This document shows, in pieces, positions 1 to 6,604 of a stretch of 21,616 nt of DNA. The stretch spans positions 1 to 21,616 of IMG/VR virus record IMGVR_UViG_3300027896_000259, one strand, 5' to 3'. Origin of the DNA: a virus. The notes below the pieces were generated by a model. That model had not been told where the DNA came from. It did not search any database and worked only from the letters and a program-made list of their open reading frames with translations. The position numbers were made by a program, and so were the translations under genes. The first letter of the stretch is position 1; each line of letters begins with the position of its first letter.

Positions 1-85
1 ATGAAGGATCGCCTATGTTAAGACACTTCTGAGTACCTGTATCATAGGAGTAACCTGGTAGACAACAATTTTGTGCAACTGCCAT
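1..85 (-). CDS. N-terminus of a further tail/fibre-type protein (partial)
   Basis: Only the first 28 codons lie in the window; the gene continues past the left edge. The ATG at 85-83 shares its A with the TAA stop of the upstream collar gene (TAATG), so translation is probably coupled. The visible peptide begins MAVAQNCC and contains a C-x-GY-x-YD-x-T-x3-C pattern (CLPGYSYDTGTQKC). Short Cys-Gly-Tyr repeats of this kind are common in large virion proteins of Bacteroidota phages. Start and coupling are seen directly; the tail-protein role is inferred from the motif and from its place next to the collar fibre. Confidence 0.6.
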   Translation of the reverse strand, partial: MAVAQNCCLPGYSYDTGTQKCLNIGDPS

Positions 86-1215
86 TAGCTAAGTCTTTGA
101 ATATAATATAATATTGTTGATGGCTGTACATTAGTATGTGGTTGACTACCTCCATTAATTGCAACATTAGCAGGTAAGCCGGGATTAGGGAAATTACCAT
201 AAACTGGGAAAGTCACATTAGGGTCTACACCATTTACCAATTTAAGGAATCCGCCTACACTACCACCATGTGCACCACCTGTAGCTACAGTGACATTACC
301 TAAATTAGCCCCATTAATAGGTACATAAGTAGTGTGTCCATGTGCTGGCATTTCTGATACACTCAATATATGGGCAGCTTCACCAACCTGTGAACCTATA
401 GGTAATGTAGTAACATATCCTGTATTACTTGGTGGTTTACCCCCCATTTGCATAGAACCCATTGGTACCTGACCCATCATGTTGATAGTACCATTATTAC
501 CATTGCATAATGCCCATCCACACATATCAGTATTGGCTAATCCTAAACCAGTAGCATCGACCTTACCAGTAAGAGGACCTGCATAAGGTATGATACCTCC
601 TATAGGTGTAAAGCCTTGGAAAGATATTTGTAATGATGAACCAGAACTATGTTTGGTTACATTTGTACTACCGGTACATGCAGTAATGGCGTTATATAAA
701 AAGTTACCTATAGTAGTATTGATACCTAAAGTAAAACCTTTTACTGTAGTATTAAGTACGTTAAACGCTGCAAGTAGGTTACAGTACTCATTAAGCAATT
801 CCTGAAAGATAACCGGAAAAGGATCTGCACTGGTAACATTTGACAAACAGCCTGTTACATAAGGTCCATCGTACATTGAGTTAACCTTAGTAGTAAGTGT
901 TTGTACCTGAGTATATAACTTGCACATACAATCAGCATATGCTTGCAATATACAATTAAGGTCAGTACATGTACCACAACAAGTAACTGCATTAGTAAAG
1001 CAATCACAACCGGTAAGATCTAAACCAGTTATTTCAATTCCTACACCGGTAGCATAGTCTATTATCTTTTGTAAGATAACAGCATCTACTTCGGCCAAAG
1101 TATCTCCTGTACATATTCCCAATGCTGGTATACTTGGCCCAGTATACTTTACTCCTGTATCAGGAGTTAATTGTTGAAAGTAGTTAGAACAACCTGAATT
1201 ACACCCCTGTCCCAT
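85..1215 (-). CDS. Tail fibre protein with C-terminal phage tail-collar domain
   Basis: Probable receptor-binding or short tail fibre protein at the tip of the virion. The C-terminal third carries the tail-collar pattern. It starts with PIGGIIPYAG (residues 204-213), continues with GWALCNGNNGTINMMGQVPMGS (split around residues 233-254), then EAAHILSVSEMPAHGH (279-294), and ends with NVQPSTILYYIQRLS. These are the hallmarks of the Tail_Collar (PF07484) family. The N-terminal part has a YTGPSIPALGICTGDTL segment (24-40) resembling the attachment region of other Bacteroidota phage fibres. Next comes a dense cysteine patch at residues 70-98 (CDC, CC, CxxC, CMC) and a helical middle. The start ATG at 1215 follows two bases after the stop of the preceding gene. 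Fibre identity is well supported; the receptor is unknown. Confidence 0.85.
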   Translation of the reverse strand: MGQGCNSGCSNYFQQLTPDTGVKYTGPSIPALGICTGDTLAEVDAVILQKIIDYATGVGIEITGLDLTGCDCFTNAVTCCGTCTDLNCILQAYADCMCKLYTQVQTLTTKVNSMYDGPYVTGCLSNVTSADPFPVIFQELLNEYCNLLAAFNVLNTTVKGFTLGINTTIGNFLYNAITACTGSTNVTKHSSGSSLQISFQGFTPIGGIIPYAGPLTGKVDATGLGLANTDMCGWALCNGNNGTINMMGQVPMGSMQMGGKPPSNTGYVTTLPIGSQVGEAAHILSVSEMPAHGHTTYVPINGANLGNVTVATGGAHGGSVGGFLKLVNGVDPNVTFPVYGNFPNPGLPANVAINGGSQPHTNVQPSTILYYIQRLS

Positions 1216-1216
1216 A

Positions 1217-1525
1217 TTAGCAAATTAATTTTTGAACTTTTGACATTATATATAATAAGTACTCATCTTCTAAACAATTACAGCCCATTAGCTTATCAAT
1301 TATTATTTCTCGATAATCACATAGTCTATCATACAAAGTAAAATCTACTTTATCCTGAAAACCAAACACCTGATTAAGGTACTGTGTACTGGCTAACTTT
1401 GCTATTGTTCTATCAATGTCAGCAAGCAACTTATTGTACCCATCATTGTTTAGGTTGTTGTTTGTTAATAATGGATTGATTAAGTACATTTGTTTGATTT
1501 TGTTGTGGTTGATTTGTCTTTGCAT
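1217..1525 (-). CDS. Small cysteine-containing protein of the tail cluster, unknown function
   Basis: A 102-residue protein not recognised from any family. It looks mostly helical and carries a C-terminal GCNCLEDE motif and a terminal cysteine. It ends two bases before the collar-fibre start, so the two are likely translated together. The first 83 nt overlap the end of the upstream cysteine-rich small gene (1443-1616) in another frame. A start at the internal ATG at 1489 would shorten the overlap but not remove it. Its place between tail genes suggests a fibre-associated or chaperone-type role, which is inference only. Confidence 0.6.
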   Translation of the reverse strand: MQRQINHNKIKQMYLINPLLTNNNLNNDGYNKLLADIDRTIAKLASTQYLNQVFGFQDKVDFTLYDRLCDYREIIIDKLMGCNCLEDEYLLYIMSKVQKLIC

Positions 1526-1616
1526 TACATGCAGGACACTTACCTCTTATCATTTGACATGCTGGCAGTTTAGTGCTACATGTTGATTCTGAACATTTTA
1601 CTTGTCCACATGCCAT
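1443..1616 (-). CDS. Cysteine-rich 57-residue protein
   Basis: This short reading frame starts at ATG 1616-1614 (peptide MACGQVKCSESTC...) and stops with TGA at 1445-1443. Cysteines sit at residues 3, 8, 13, 20, 27 and 30, the last two as CPAC; the C-terminal half is Gln/Asn-rich. The start lies behind an A/T-rich leader (TTAAATTAAATTAT before ATG), as for other genes here. It fills the otherwise empty gap between the 192-residue protein and the 102-residue protein. The N-terminus resembles the Cys-rich start of the collar fibre (MGQGCNSGCS). It may bind metal or form disulfides with the tail proteins. The open frame, leader and composition are seen; expression is inferred. Confidence 0.55.
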   Translation of the reverse strand: MACGQVKCSESTCSTKLPACQMIRGKCPACNAKTNQPQQNQTNVLNQSIINKQQPKQ

Positions 1617-1626
1617 ATAATTTAAT

Positions 1627-2205
1627 TTAACAGTTACTACATTGTTTCCATTTACTTTGTGGGAATTTACATCCCAACTTACTCAGCATCTTATCTGCTT
1701 TACCATAATATTCATAAGATAACCGGTAGTTCCCATTATTACACTCAGCTACTGATCCATCTATATATAACTTTATTCTTCTCAGTTCATCTATTTGCTT
1801 GTAATAATTTGCATCATGACAGCTACAGTTCAGATCTACTTGTAAAAATGCATGTTGATAGTTACATTTAATATGGTCGATCTTAATAAACTTTTGATCA
1901 ATAGATGTTTGTGCTTTACCCTGAGATGCTGTTACAGTGTATACCACTTCATAAATACCGTCTGGCAAAGGAGTACAACCACTATCTGAACAAGTAATAC
2001 CCAGATCAACACACTTATATATATTTACATTCAAAGGTACGAAAGGTACATTAACTGTAGGGTACCCAGGTGGTGTTATTTGTAAAGAAAGTTGTGTACT
2101 TGTTGGTACTGCAGCATAAGTACTTAAGTCACTAATGGCAATACATGAACTATCTCTTAGATCAATAAGAGCAAGTTGTAAAATGGGAAGTTGCTGTACT
2201 AACAT
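1627..2205 (-). CDS. Putative tail-associated protein, beta-rich N-terminus and Cys-rich helical C-terminus
   Basis: A 192-residue protein of unrecognised family. Residues 1-110 alternate hydrophobic and polar residues and include a LPDGIYEVVYTVTAS stretch typical of a beta-sandwich (Ig-like) strand. Residues 115-192 look helical and carry CSCHD, CNNGNYRL and a C-terminal CSNC. It starts behind an A/T-only leader (AAAAAATAAAATATG), and the preceding gene's stop lies just upstream. The position between the lysis genes and the fibre genes suggests a virion surface or tail component. That is inference from place and composition, since no catalytic motif is visible. Confidence 0.6.
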   Translation of the reverse strand: MLVQQLPILQLALIDLRDSSCIAISDLSTYAAVPTSTQLSLQITPPGYPTVNVPFVPLNVNIYKCVDLGITCSDSGCTPLPDGIYEVVYTVTASQGKAQTSIDQKFIKIDHIKCNYQHAFLQVDLNCSCHDANYYKQIDELRRIKLYIDGSVAECNNGNYRLSYEYYGKADKMLSKLGCKFPQSKWKQCSNC

Positions 2206-2208
2206 ATT

Positions 2209-2652
2209 TTATTTTTTAATTGCCCTATTGGTAACCCAACCATAAAAGAACTTCTTATTAGTTGGTTTCTTTTCACATATCTTAATATAGTACTTAACTG
2301 TATTCAACTGTTTGTTATCCATATAAAGTATATGTTTAACACTATCTAGTTTCTTCTTGTAAACAGTACAATCAGTAGGTATACTAAGTGCAATATTGCT
2401 TGGAGTAGTTTTAGTAGCAGCAGTTACTTTCTCATAGAAGGTAGCTTTCTCAGCAGGTTTCTTCTTGCATATTTTCATGCATAATTTAATACTATTTAAT
2501 TGAGATTCTGCTATTGCAACTTTCTCCATTGATACCTCAAGCTTTTTCTTGTATGCAATACAGCTATCTACCGGTTGTTTATTAAAATCAAATGTCTGAC
2601 CGGTAGAAAAGGTAGGGATACTAAGTGCAAATATAAATAATATCTTTTTCAT
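2209..2652 (-). CDS. Secreted protein with two copies of a GH108-like C-terminal segment
   Basis: A 147-residue protein beginning with a signal peptide (MKKILFIFALSIPTFSTGQ). It holds a tandem duplication. Unit 1 (about residues 29-80) and unit 2 (about 92-142) share D-S/T-C-x-x-YKKKL, then QLN-S/T-I/V-K, then KIC-K/E-KKP and FY-x-x-VT. Even ALSIPT precedes both units. The last unit ends NKKFFYGWVTNRAIKK, which resembles the terminal kkF-x-GW-nR segment that normally closes GH108 lysozymes. That segment is missing from the lysozyme encoded immediately upstream. The ATG overlaps the lysozyme stop (TAATG). It may be a cell-wall-binding partner of the lysozyme. The repeats and signal peptide are visible; the GH108 relationship is motif recall and needs a profile search. 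Confidence 0.7.
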   Translation of the reverse strand: MKKILFIFALSIPTFSTGQTFDFNKQPVDSCIAYKKKLEVSMEKVAIAESQLNSIKLCMKICKKKPAEKATFYEKVTAATKTTPSNIALSIPTDCTVYKKKLDSVKHILYMDNKQLNTVKYYIKICEKKPTNKKFFYGWVTNRAIKK

Positions 2653-3083
2653 TATGCTGGATTATTTTCATTAAGAATGTTAAGAGTAGTTGAATCCATT
2701 TTACCGCTTTCAGGAATATCTAATGATCTTTGACAAAGCACAACTGCCTGTTTGATACCCATATTTACTGCACTATCAAAAAGATCTGCAGCTACTTCCT
2801 GGTTAAATATCTCATCACCCATTACCTTATCCCAAAAGTTTGCCTTATAAAAAGCATGACAGTCTGCTTCTAAACCAGGTATCTCTGCATCAGTAAAGAT
2901 CTTACCGGTCTTTGGTTGACCATTTGCTGCTACCCAGGTAGCCAGTTTAGCCCATCCTGCCCATGTAGGAAAGTTCTTTTTAGTAATACCTCTATAGGTA
3001 TATCCACCTGCATCTGCAGGATCATTTACAAAACCACCCTCAGCTTTGAGAGTATCTACTATTGCTTCTTTAAAATTTGCCAT
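2652..3083 (-). CDS. Endolysin, glycoside hydrolase family 108 (truncated C-terminus)
   Basis: A peptidoglycan-degrading lysozyme-like enzyme of the lysis cassette. The N-terminus has the GH108 signature: EGGFVNDPADAGGYTYRGIT (residues 15-34), with E15 the expected catalytic glutamate. This is followed by FWDKVMGDEI and VAADLFDSAVNMGIKQAV (around residues 107-124), which begins the PG_binding_3 region. At 143 residues it is about 30 shorter than typical members. It stops at NENNPA, before the usual terminal kkF-x-GW-nR helix; a similar segment lies in the next gene, which overlaps by one base. There is no signal peptide, so export depends on the holin. The family call is firm; its activity without the missing segment is uncertain. 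Confidence 0.88.
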   Translation of the reverse strand: MANFKEAIVDTLKAEGGFVNDPADAGGYTYRGITKKNFPTWAGWAKLATWVAANGQPKTGKIFTDAEIPGLEADCHAFYKANFWDKVMGDEIFNQEVAADLFDSAVNMGIKQAVVLCQRSLDIPESGKMDSTTLNILNENNPA

Positions 3084-3094
3084 TATATGTTAGT

Positions 3095-3790
3095 TTACTT
3101 TTTAAAATAATATGTATGTATCATATCTGCTATTATTCCAAGCATTCCTGCTACAAGTCCACCTTCTATAAATGCCCTTGTAGTTTTGTACTTGGTAGCT
3201 TTCTCTTCATATTCAAGCTTGTACTTATAGTCCTCAAGTTTCATCTCTGTCGTGGTCTTGTATAGTTCAAACTTACCTTGTACATCTGTCTTTGACATAT
3301 CTACCCTCAGTCTTTCAAAGTCTAACCGGTAGTTCATAGCCTTGATGGTATCATTCAGACTAGCAACATTCTGGGTCAGCTTGTAGTTCTTATCGGCTAT
3401 CAAGTTCAGTTCACCTTCAAGATCTCTGTTCTTTATCCATACAGCATGACTATAATCACTCAAGAAAAGATTGGCAGCATTTAAAGTATCTACCAACCTA
3501 TGGAAACTCTTCATGCTATCCTTGAAGATAGTGAACCTTCTGTTCATGTCCTTTCCTTGCTGTACTGTCATCACCACTACTGTATCATCATCTAGGATCC
3601 TGGTCATGGGGTATTGGTTCTGAGTCTTAGGTACCGGTAGGGTAGTAGGTAGCGGAGTTACATTAGGGGTAACTGTAGGACTACTCTGAGCTTGAACCTG
3701 AGGTGCTATTATCTGGCTCGTTGACTGGCAGTAGGTTGAAATGCTTATTAACATTAACAACAGTGTCACCAAGTTTTGCTTTAAGTTCAT
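3095..3790 (-). CDS. Signal-peptide, coiled-coil, C-terminal membrane-anchor protein (unimolecular-spanin-like)
   Basis: A 231-residue protein with an N-terminal secretion signal ending near Cys21 (ISISTYCQ) and a Pro/Thr/Gln-rich linker (about residues 25-60). A long helical region of coiled-coil character follows (about 75-200), then a C-terminal hydrophobic segment (about 205-225, EGGLVAGMLGIIADMI) and a basic KK end. An N-terminal outer-membrane anchor plus a C-terminal inner-membrane anchor is the layout of unimolecular spanins (T1 gp11 type). The residue before Cys21 is Tyr, which is unusual for a lipobox, so lipidation is uncertain. It sits directly before the lysozyme, and its first 110 nt overlap the upstream lipoprotein gene. 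A structural fibre or stalk protein is the alternative. Confidence 0.65.
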   Translation of the reverse strand: MNLKQNLVTLLLMLISISTYCQSTSQIIAPQVQAQSSPTVTPNVTPLPTTLPVPKTQNQYPMTRILDDDTVVVMTVQQGKDMNRRFTIFKDSMKSFHRLVDTLNAANLFLSDYSHAVWIKNRDLEGELNLIADKNYKLTQNVASLNDTIKAMNYRLDFERLRVDMSKTDVQGKFELYKTTTEMKLEDYKYKLEYEEKATKYKTTRAFIEGGLVAGMLGIIADMIHTYYFKK

Positions 3791-4049
3791 TGTTTTCCTT
3801 TTTTAATACTCTTACTTCTGTATGTAAAACTTCTATATTTTTAACTGTCTTTTCTATTTTCGTGGAGACTGTTGAATCAGATTGCTGATTTGCTTTTCCA
3901 ACTGAAGTAACATTGTTTTTACTTTTAAGAAGAACTGAGTCAAGTTTTTCATATTTATCTTTTATTGAATTTGTAGAAAGACTGCCTGGATGATTACAAG
4001 CTATCATTACGATTGTTGAAATATATATTGCTGTCTTTAGTATTTTCAT
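3681..4049 (-). CDS. Lipoprotein, candidate outer-membrane spanin subunit
   Basis: A 122-residue protein starting MKILKTAIY with lipobox MIAC and the lipidated Cys predicted at residue 18. The rest is a polar, helical, coiled-coil-prone chain (EVRVLKKENNELKAKLGDT) with a Ser/Thr-rich tail. The ATG at 4049 was chosen over an in-frame TTG at 4067. It follows one base after the stop of the upstream membrane-anchored protein (TAG-T-ATG), and it gives a standard signal peptide. The C-terminus overlaps the next gene by 110 nt in another frame. Lipoprotein, overlap and neighbours (holin, membrane-anchored coiled coil, lysozyme) fit an o-spanin of the Rz1 role, though it is longer than Rz1. No sequence homology is claimed. 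Confidence 0.65.
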   Translation of the reverse strand: MKILKTAIYISTIVMIACNHPGSLSTNSIKDKYEKLDSVLLKSKNNVTSVGKANQQSDSTVSTKIEKTVKNIEVLHTEVRVLKKENNELKAKLGDTVVNVNKHFNLLPVNEPDNSTSGSSSE

Positions 4050-4050
4050 A

Positions 4051-4386
4051 CTATTTAATTTTACCAAGTTGTTGTAATAAAGATATTTTAGATTCAGCAG
4101 CAGCTAATGTACTATCAGATACCCTGAGTTGATTTACTACTCTGTCAACCTTATCTTCTAAGATCTTTATCTTTTCACCCTGATTCTCTATCTGTTTAGT
4201 ATAGTTCATTTTACCATCTACATATAGATAACCAATAGCTATCAATACAATGAACAGAAGACCCTTTACCGGATCCTTACTAAAATCTTTAAAGCTGATA
4301 GGCATCATAGAAGGGGCCTTAACTGATACTTGTTTGGTAGCAGCCTTGACCCCTCCTTTAACCCCTGTACCTTTAACTGGTGACAT
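4051..4386 (-). CDS. Membrane-anchored coiled-coil protein, candidate inner-membrane spanin subunit
   Basis: A 111-residue protein with a basic cytoplasmic N-terminus and one transmembrane helix (about residues 39-57, PVKGLLFIVLIAIGYLYV). A heptad-rich coiled coil follows (about 58-108, with KIKILEDKVDRVVNQL). An N-in, C-out helix followed by a periplasmic coiled coil is the i-spanin (Rz) architecture. Its start shares the A of the holin stop (TAATG), and its stop is one base from the lipoprotein start, so holin, i-spanin and o-spanin candidates form one coupled unit. The assignment rests on architecture and context, not sequence similarity. Confidence 0.65.
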   Translation of the reverse strand: MSPVKGTGVKGGVKAATKQVSVKAPSMMPISFKDFSKDPVKGLLFIVLIAIGYLYVDGKMNYTKQIENQGEKIKILEDKVDRVVNQLRVSDSTLAAAESKISLLQQLGKIK

Positions 4387-4637
4387 TAAGCTTCTGATTT
4401 AGTTTCTGGGTGCTTCTTGGTGAACTTATCTACTGTATCTGCTCCCATGCCTACAACAGTAATTATCATTACTGCATTAACTAATTCTGGCGCCGGTTTA
4501 ATATCACCATGAGAATAACTATTAAGTAATGTTGTAACACTCAAAAACAAACATCCGATAAGTGCTACTACCGGTTTGATCGATGTTACACCTCTTTCAT
4601 CTTTGAAGAGGTCTACAAGCCATGCTTTGAAATTCAT
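4386..4637 (-). CDS. Holin
   Basis: An 83-residue protein with two hydrophobic helices (about residues 21-40, KPVVALIGCLFLSVTTLLNS, and 51-68, ELVNAVMIITVVGMGADT). They are joined by a short polar loop, with a charged KDERG before the first and a DKFTKKHPETKSEA tail. Size, two-helix topology and charged C-terminus match small phage holins; the GMGADTVDKF end of helix two recurs in holins of Bacteroidota phages. It opens the lysis cassette just after a strong terminator and is coupled by TAATG to the i-spanin candidate. It would form inner-membrane lesions that release the signal-less lysozyme. Confidence 0.75.
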   Translation of the reverse strand: MNFKAWLVDLFKDERGVTSIKPVVALIGCLFLSVTTLLNSYSHGDIKPAPELVNAVMIITVVGMGADTVDKFTKKHPETKSEA

Positions 4638-4651
4638 ATTTTAAATTATTT

Positions 4652-4690
4652 AAAAAAAGGGGGGTAGGGTATTCCCATCCCCCCTCTTTT
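4652..4690 (-). terminator. Rho-independent terminator between structural and lysis genes
   Basis: On the minus strand a GC-rich hairpin (arms GGGGGG at 4659-4664 and CCCCCC at 4679-4684, extended by GGG/CCC inside) is followed by a run of seven T (complement of 4652-4658). The A-rich 5' side also gives a short T tract on the plus strand, so it may act both ways. No promoter box is visible in the 21 bp before the holin start. Lysis and tail genes probably depend on read-through or antitermination, which would delay them relative to the capsid genes. Confidence 0.8.
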
Positions 4691-4712
4691 GGGTTATTTA
4701 TTTAATTAACTA

Positions 4713-5837
4713 TTACGGTGTTACATTGGTTGTAGTCGTAGTAGTAGTTGTACTTGTACTGTAAGTAGTCGTAGTACTTGGTGTAGCCAGTTCATTATCT
4801 GGTGTACCAAATGCAGCATACAGAATTGATTCTATAGTTGATTGAGCACCTGCACCATTTGGTACAGCTATACAAGTCCACTCATCTTTACGAGTTACTC
4901 CTATGTCACGACCAGTAGTGATCGGTTCAAAGTAATGCAAATAGTACAGGTCATATGCACTTGTGCTGTCAACGTATGATTGGAACTCTCCATTATAGTT
5001 GACGTTGCTAAAGATATGCTTGTACTCAGCCTGGTATGACCAGTAGTCTTTTTCAAGCTGTTGGATCTCAGCAGGAAGATTCTGTGGGTAAGAAGCTCTC
5101 TGTGTAACAGCTACATTAGCAACTGTAGAACAGTAGTTCTCAACTTCGTAATCAGTGGTCAACTGAGGACCATTCATCACATATGTCCAGAAGAACATAC
5201 GATCATACTGGTAAGGGAAGTTGGTAAGATCCACTGAAGTACCTTGTCCATAAACCTGTAGAGGATTACCTTGGATATAGATACCATCACCGGCAGTATT
5301 CAAACCTGCAGTTACAAATTGAGAAAGGATCTCATCTGTATTAATTGCTATTACAAAAGCATTCCATACACTTGTGATAGCTGCTGCATCCAATGTATCA
5401 CATGGATTGCTACCACAATTACAACATGGAGTTGTAACCATCACTGTACGAGTCAGTGAGTTGTTGTATGCAGCCCTGATGTAGAATGAATCAAGACGAA
5501 GTGTGATAGATATATCTTCCTGACAACCAGCATTAAGACCAGTGATCTCAGTTACCTGAGGATCTTGCTCTAGGCTACCTGGAACTTTATACCAGTCAAT
5601 GATGTTTTCAGCAAGGATCCAATCGGACTTCTTTGTACCTTCATTCATTGAATATATGTTCCTGCCTTGAGCAAGATAGATATACTTTGCAGTAGGTGCT
5701 GTAACTGCTGTAGCTGCTTGGTTGTTTGGTAAGAAGATACCAAGCTGGCCTCCAGTTAATGCATTAGTTGAACCTGTAGTGGGTATTGTACTCAATTCAG
5801 GTACCACGAATAAGGTGGTTAATAATTGATCTGCCAT
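4713..5837 (-). CDS. Virion structural protein with Thr-rich tail, unknown
   Basis: A 374-residue protein of unrecognised family. The N-terminus (MADQLLTTLFVVPELSTIPT) has no signal peptide. The body is mixed alpha/beta with a cysteine cluster CCNCGSNPC around residue 140 and several YW-rich stretches (YDLYYLHYFEP). It ends in about 20 residues that are nearly all Thr/Ser (TPSTTTTYSTSTTTTTTTT). Its leader (AAACTAAAATAAAATAAA before ATG) is nearly the same as that of the major capsid gene, and a strong terminator follows. Both suggest a protein made in large amounts, for example a head decoration, tail-tube or neck component. That role is inferred only from position. Confidence 0.7.
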   Translation of the reverse strand: MADQLLTTLFVVPELSTIPTTGSTNALTGGQLGIFLPNNQAATAVTAPTAKYIYLAQGRNIYSMNEGTKKSDWILAENIIDWYKVPGSLEQDPQVTEITGLNAGCQEDISITLRLDSFYIRAAYNNSLTRTVMVTTPCCNCGSNPCDTLDAAAITSVWNAFVIAINTDEILSQFVTAGLNTAGDGIYIQGNPLQVYGQGTSVDLTNFPYQYDRMFFWTYVMNGPQLTTDYEVENYCSTVANVAVTQRASYPQNLPAEIQQLEKDYWSYQAEYKHIFSNVNYNGEFQSYVDSTSAYDLYYLHYFEPITTGRDIGVTRKDEWTCIAVPNGAGAQSTIESILYAAFGTPDNELATPSTTTTYSTSTTTTTTTTNVTP

Positions 5838-5857
5838 TTTATTTTATTTTAGTTTTT
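5838..5857 (-). promoter_or_regulatory. A-rich translation leader without Shine-Dalgarno
   Basis: Read on the minus strand, the bases before the ATG at 5837 are AAACTAAAATAAAATAAA. There is no AGGAG-like site. The major capsid gene has almost the same leader, which fits Bacteroidota, where A/T-rich leaders drive initiation. Confidence 0.5.
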
Positions 5858-5866
5858 GTTATTTAA

Positions 5867-6592
5867 TTATTCGACTTCTTTTGTTCTTGTTCTACTTAAC
5901 TGTGATTGTTCCTGATTTGCTGTAGCATCTGCTAATTGCTCTACTACAAGGTCTATCAATTCATCTTCTAAATAACTTTCAAGTTCACAATCTACTGTAG
6001 TAGAAGGTGTACCATCAAGGTGAATGTATCCTGCTATATCCATATCCACCGGATAACGGAGATAAGAAAGATGTAATTCAGTTATCGTAAATGTCTTCTC
6101 AGGGTCACCATAGATATAAATTATATCTGAAGATATTGAACCTAAGGTTTCTTGATACTGATAACTTGGCTGATAATGAGGAGACTTTAATAACATTCTA
6201 ATGTCTCCATGTTTCATAAAATCTATAACATCTAATATTCTATCCTTGCAGTTACCTCTTGTAGCTAATACATAAGAGTTCACCGGTATGATCATGTCAT
6301 GTTTCAGACTTGATATCGGAAGACTATAGTTGTTAAGTAGATCATTATTAGCTGTTAATGAATGCTTTTCGTAAGGGACTTGAAAATTTTGCAAATCTTC
6401 GTATCTCTTAGTAAAAGCATCCATTCCCAACTGGTAGTTGTTATTAGCATCTACCTTTTTTAATATCAGCTTTACCTGTGCCTTATTTAAAAGATCTATT
6501 TTAGTTTCGTTAGGTATGAACTGGCCTCTTAAGTTACTAAGTCTATTAAGCTTAGTGTCTATGTCGAATAATAAATTCTGAACTGGTATCAT
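5867..6592 (-). CDS. Putative head-tail connector / ring protein
   Basis: A 241-residue protein. Features resembling T7 gp11-like adaptor (tail tubular A) proteins are an N-terminal helix pair with KIDLLNKAQVKLILKKV (about 31-47), a repeated NYQLGMDAFTKRYEDLQNF helix, and a strand ending in SYLRYPVDMD. There is also a C-terminal helix, CELESYLEDELIDLVVEQLA (about 201-220). It lies downstream of the capsid gene and before the 374-residue structural protein, the expected place for a connector. The resemblance is to fold pattern and length, so the call is tentative; a generic virion protein is the fallback. Confidence 0.5.
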   Translation of the reverse strand: MIPVQNLLFDIDTKLNRLSNLRGQFIPNETKIDLLNKAQVKLILKKVDANNNYQLGMDAFTKRYEDLQNFQVPYEKHSLTANNDLLNNYSLPISSLKHDMIIPVNSYVLATRGNCKDRILDVIDFMKHGDIRMLLKSPHYQPSYQYQETLGSISSDIIYIYGDPEKTFTITELHLSYLRYPVDMDIAGYIHLDGTPSTTVDCELESYLEDELIDLVVEQLADATANQEQSQLSRTRTKEVE

Positions 6593-6604
6593 ACATAACT
6601 ACTA

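Noticed and set aside
1-60. ATG at position 1 on the plus strand as a gene start
   Set aside because: The frame closes within a few codons (in-frame TAA at 19-21); the minus-strand partial gene explains this DNA better.
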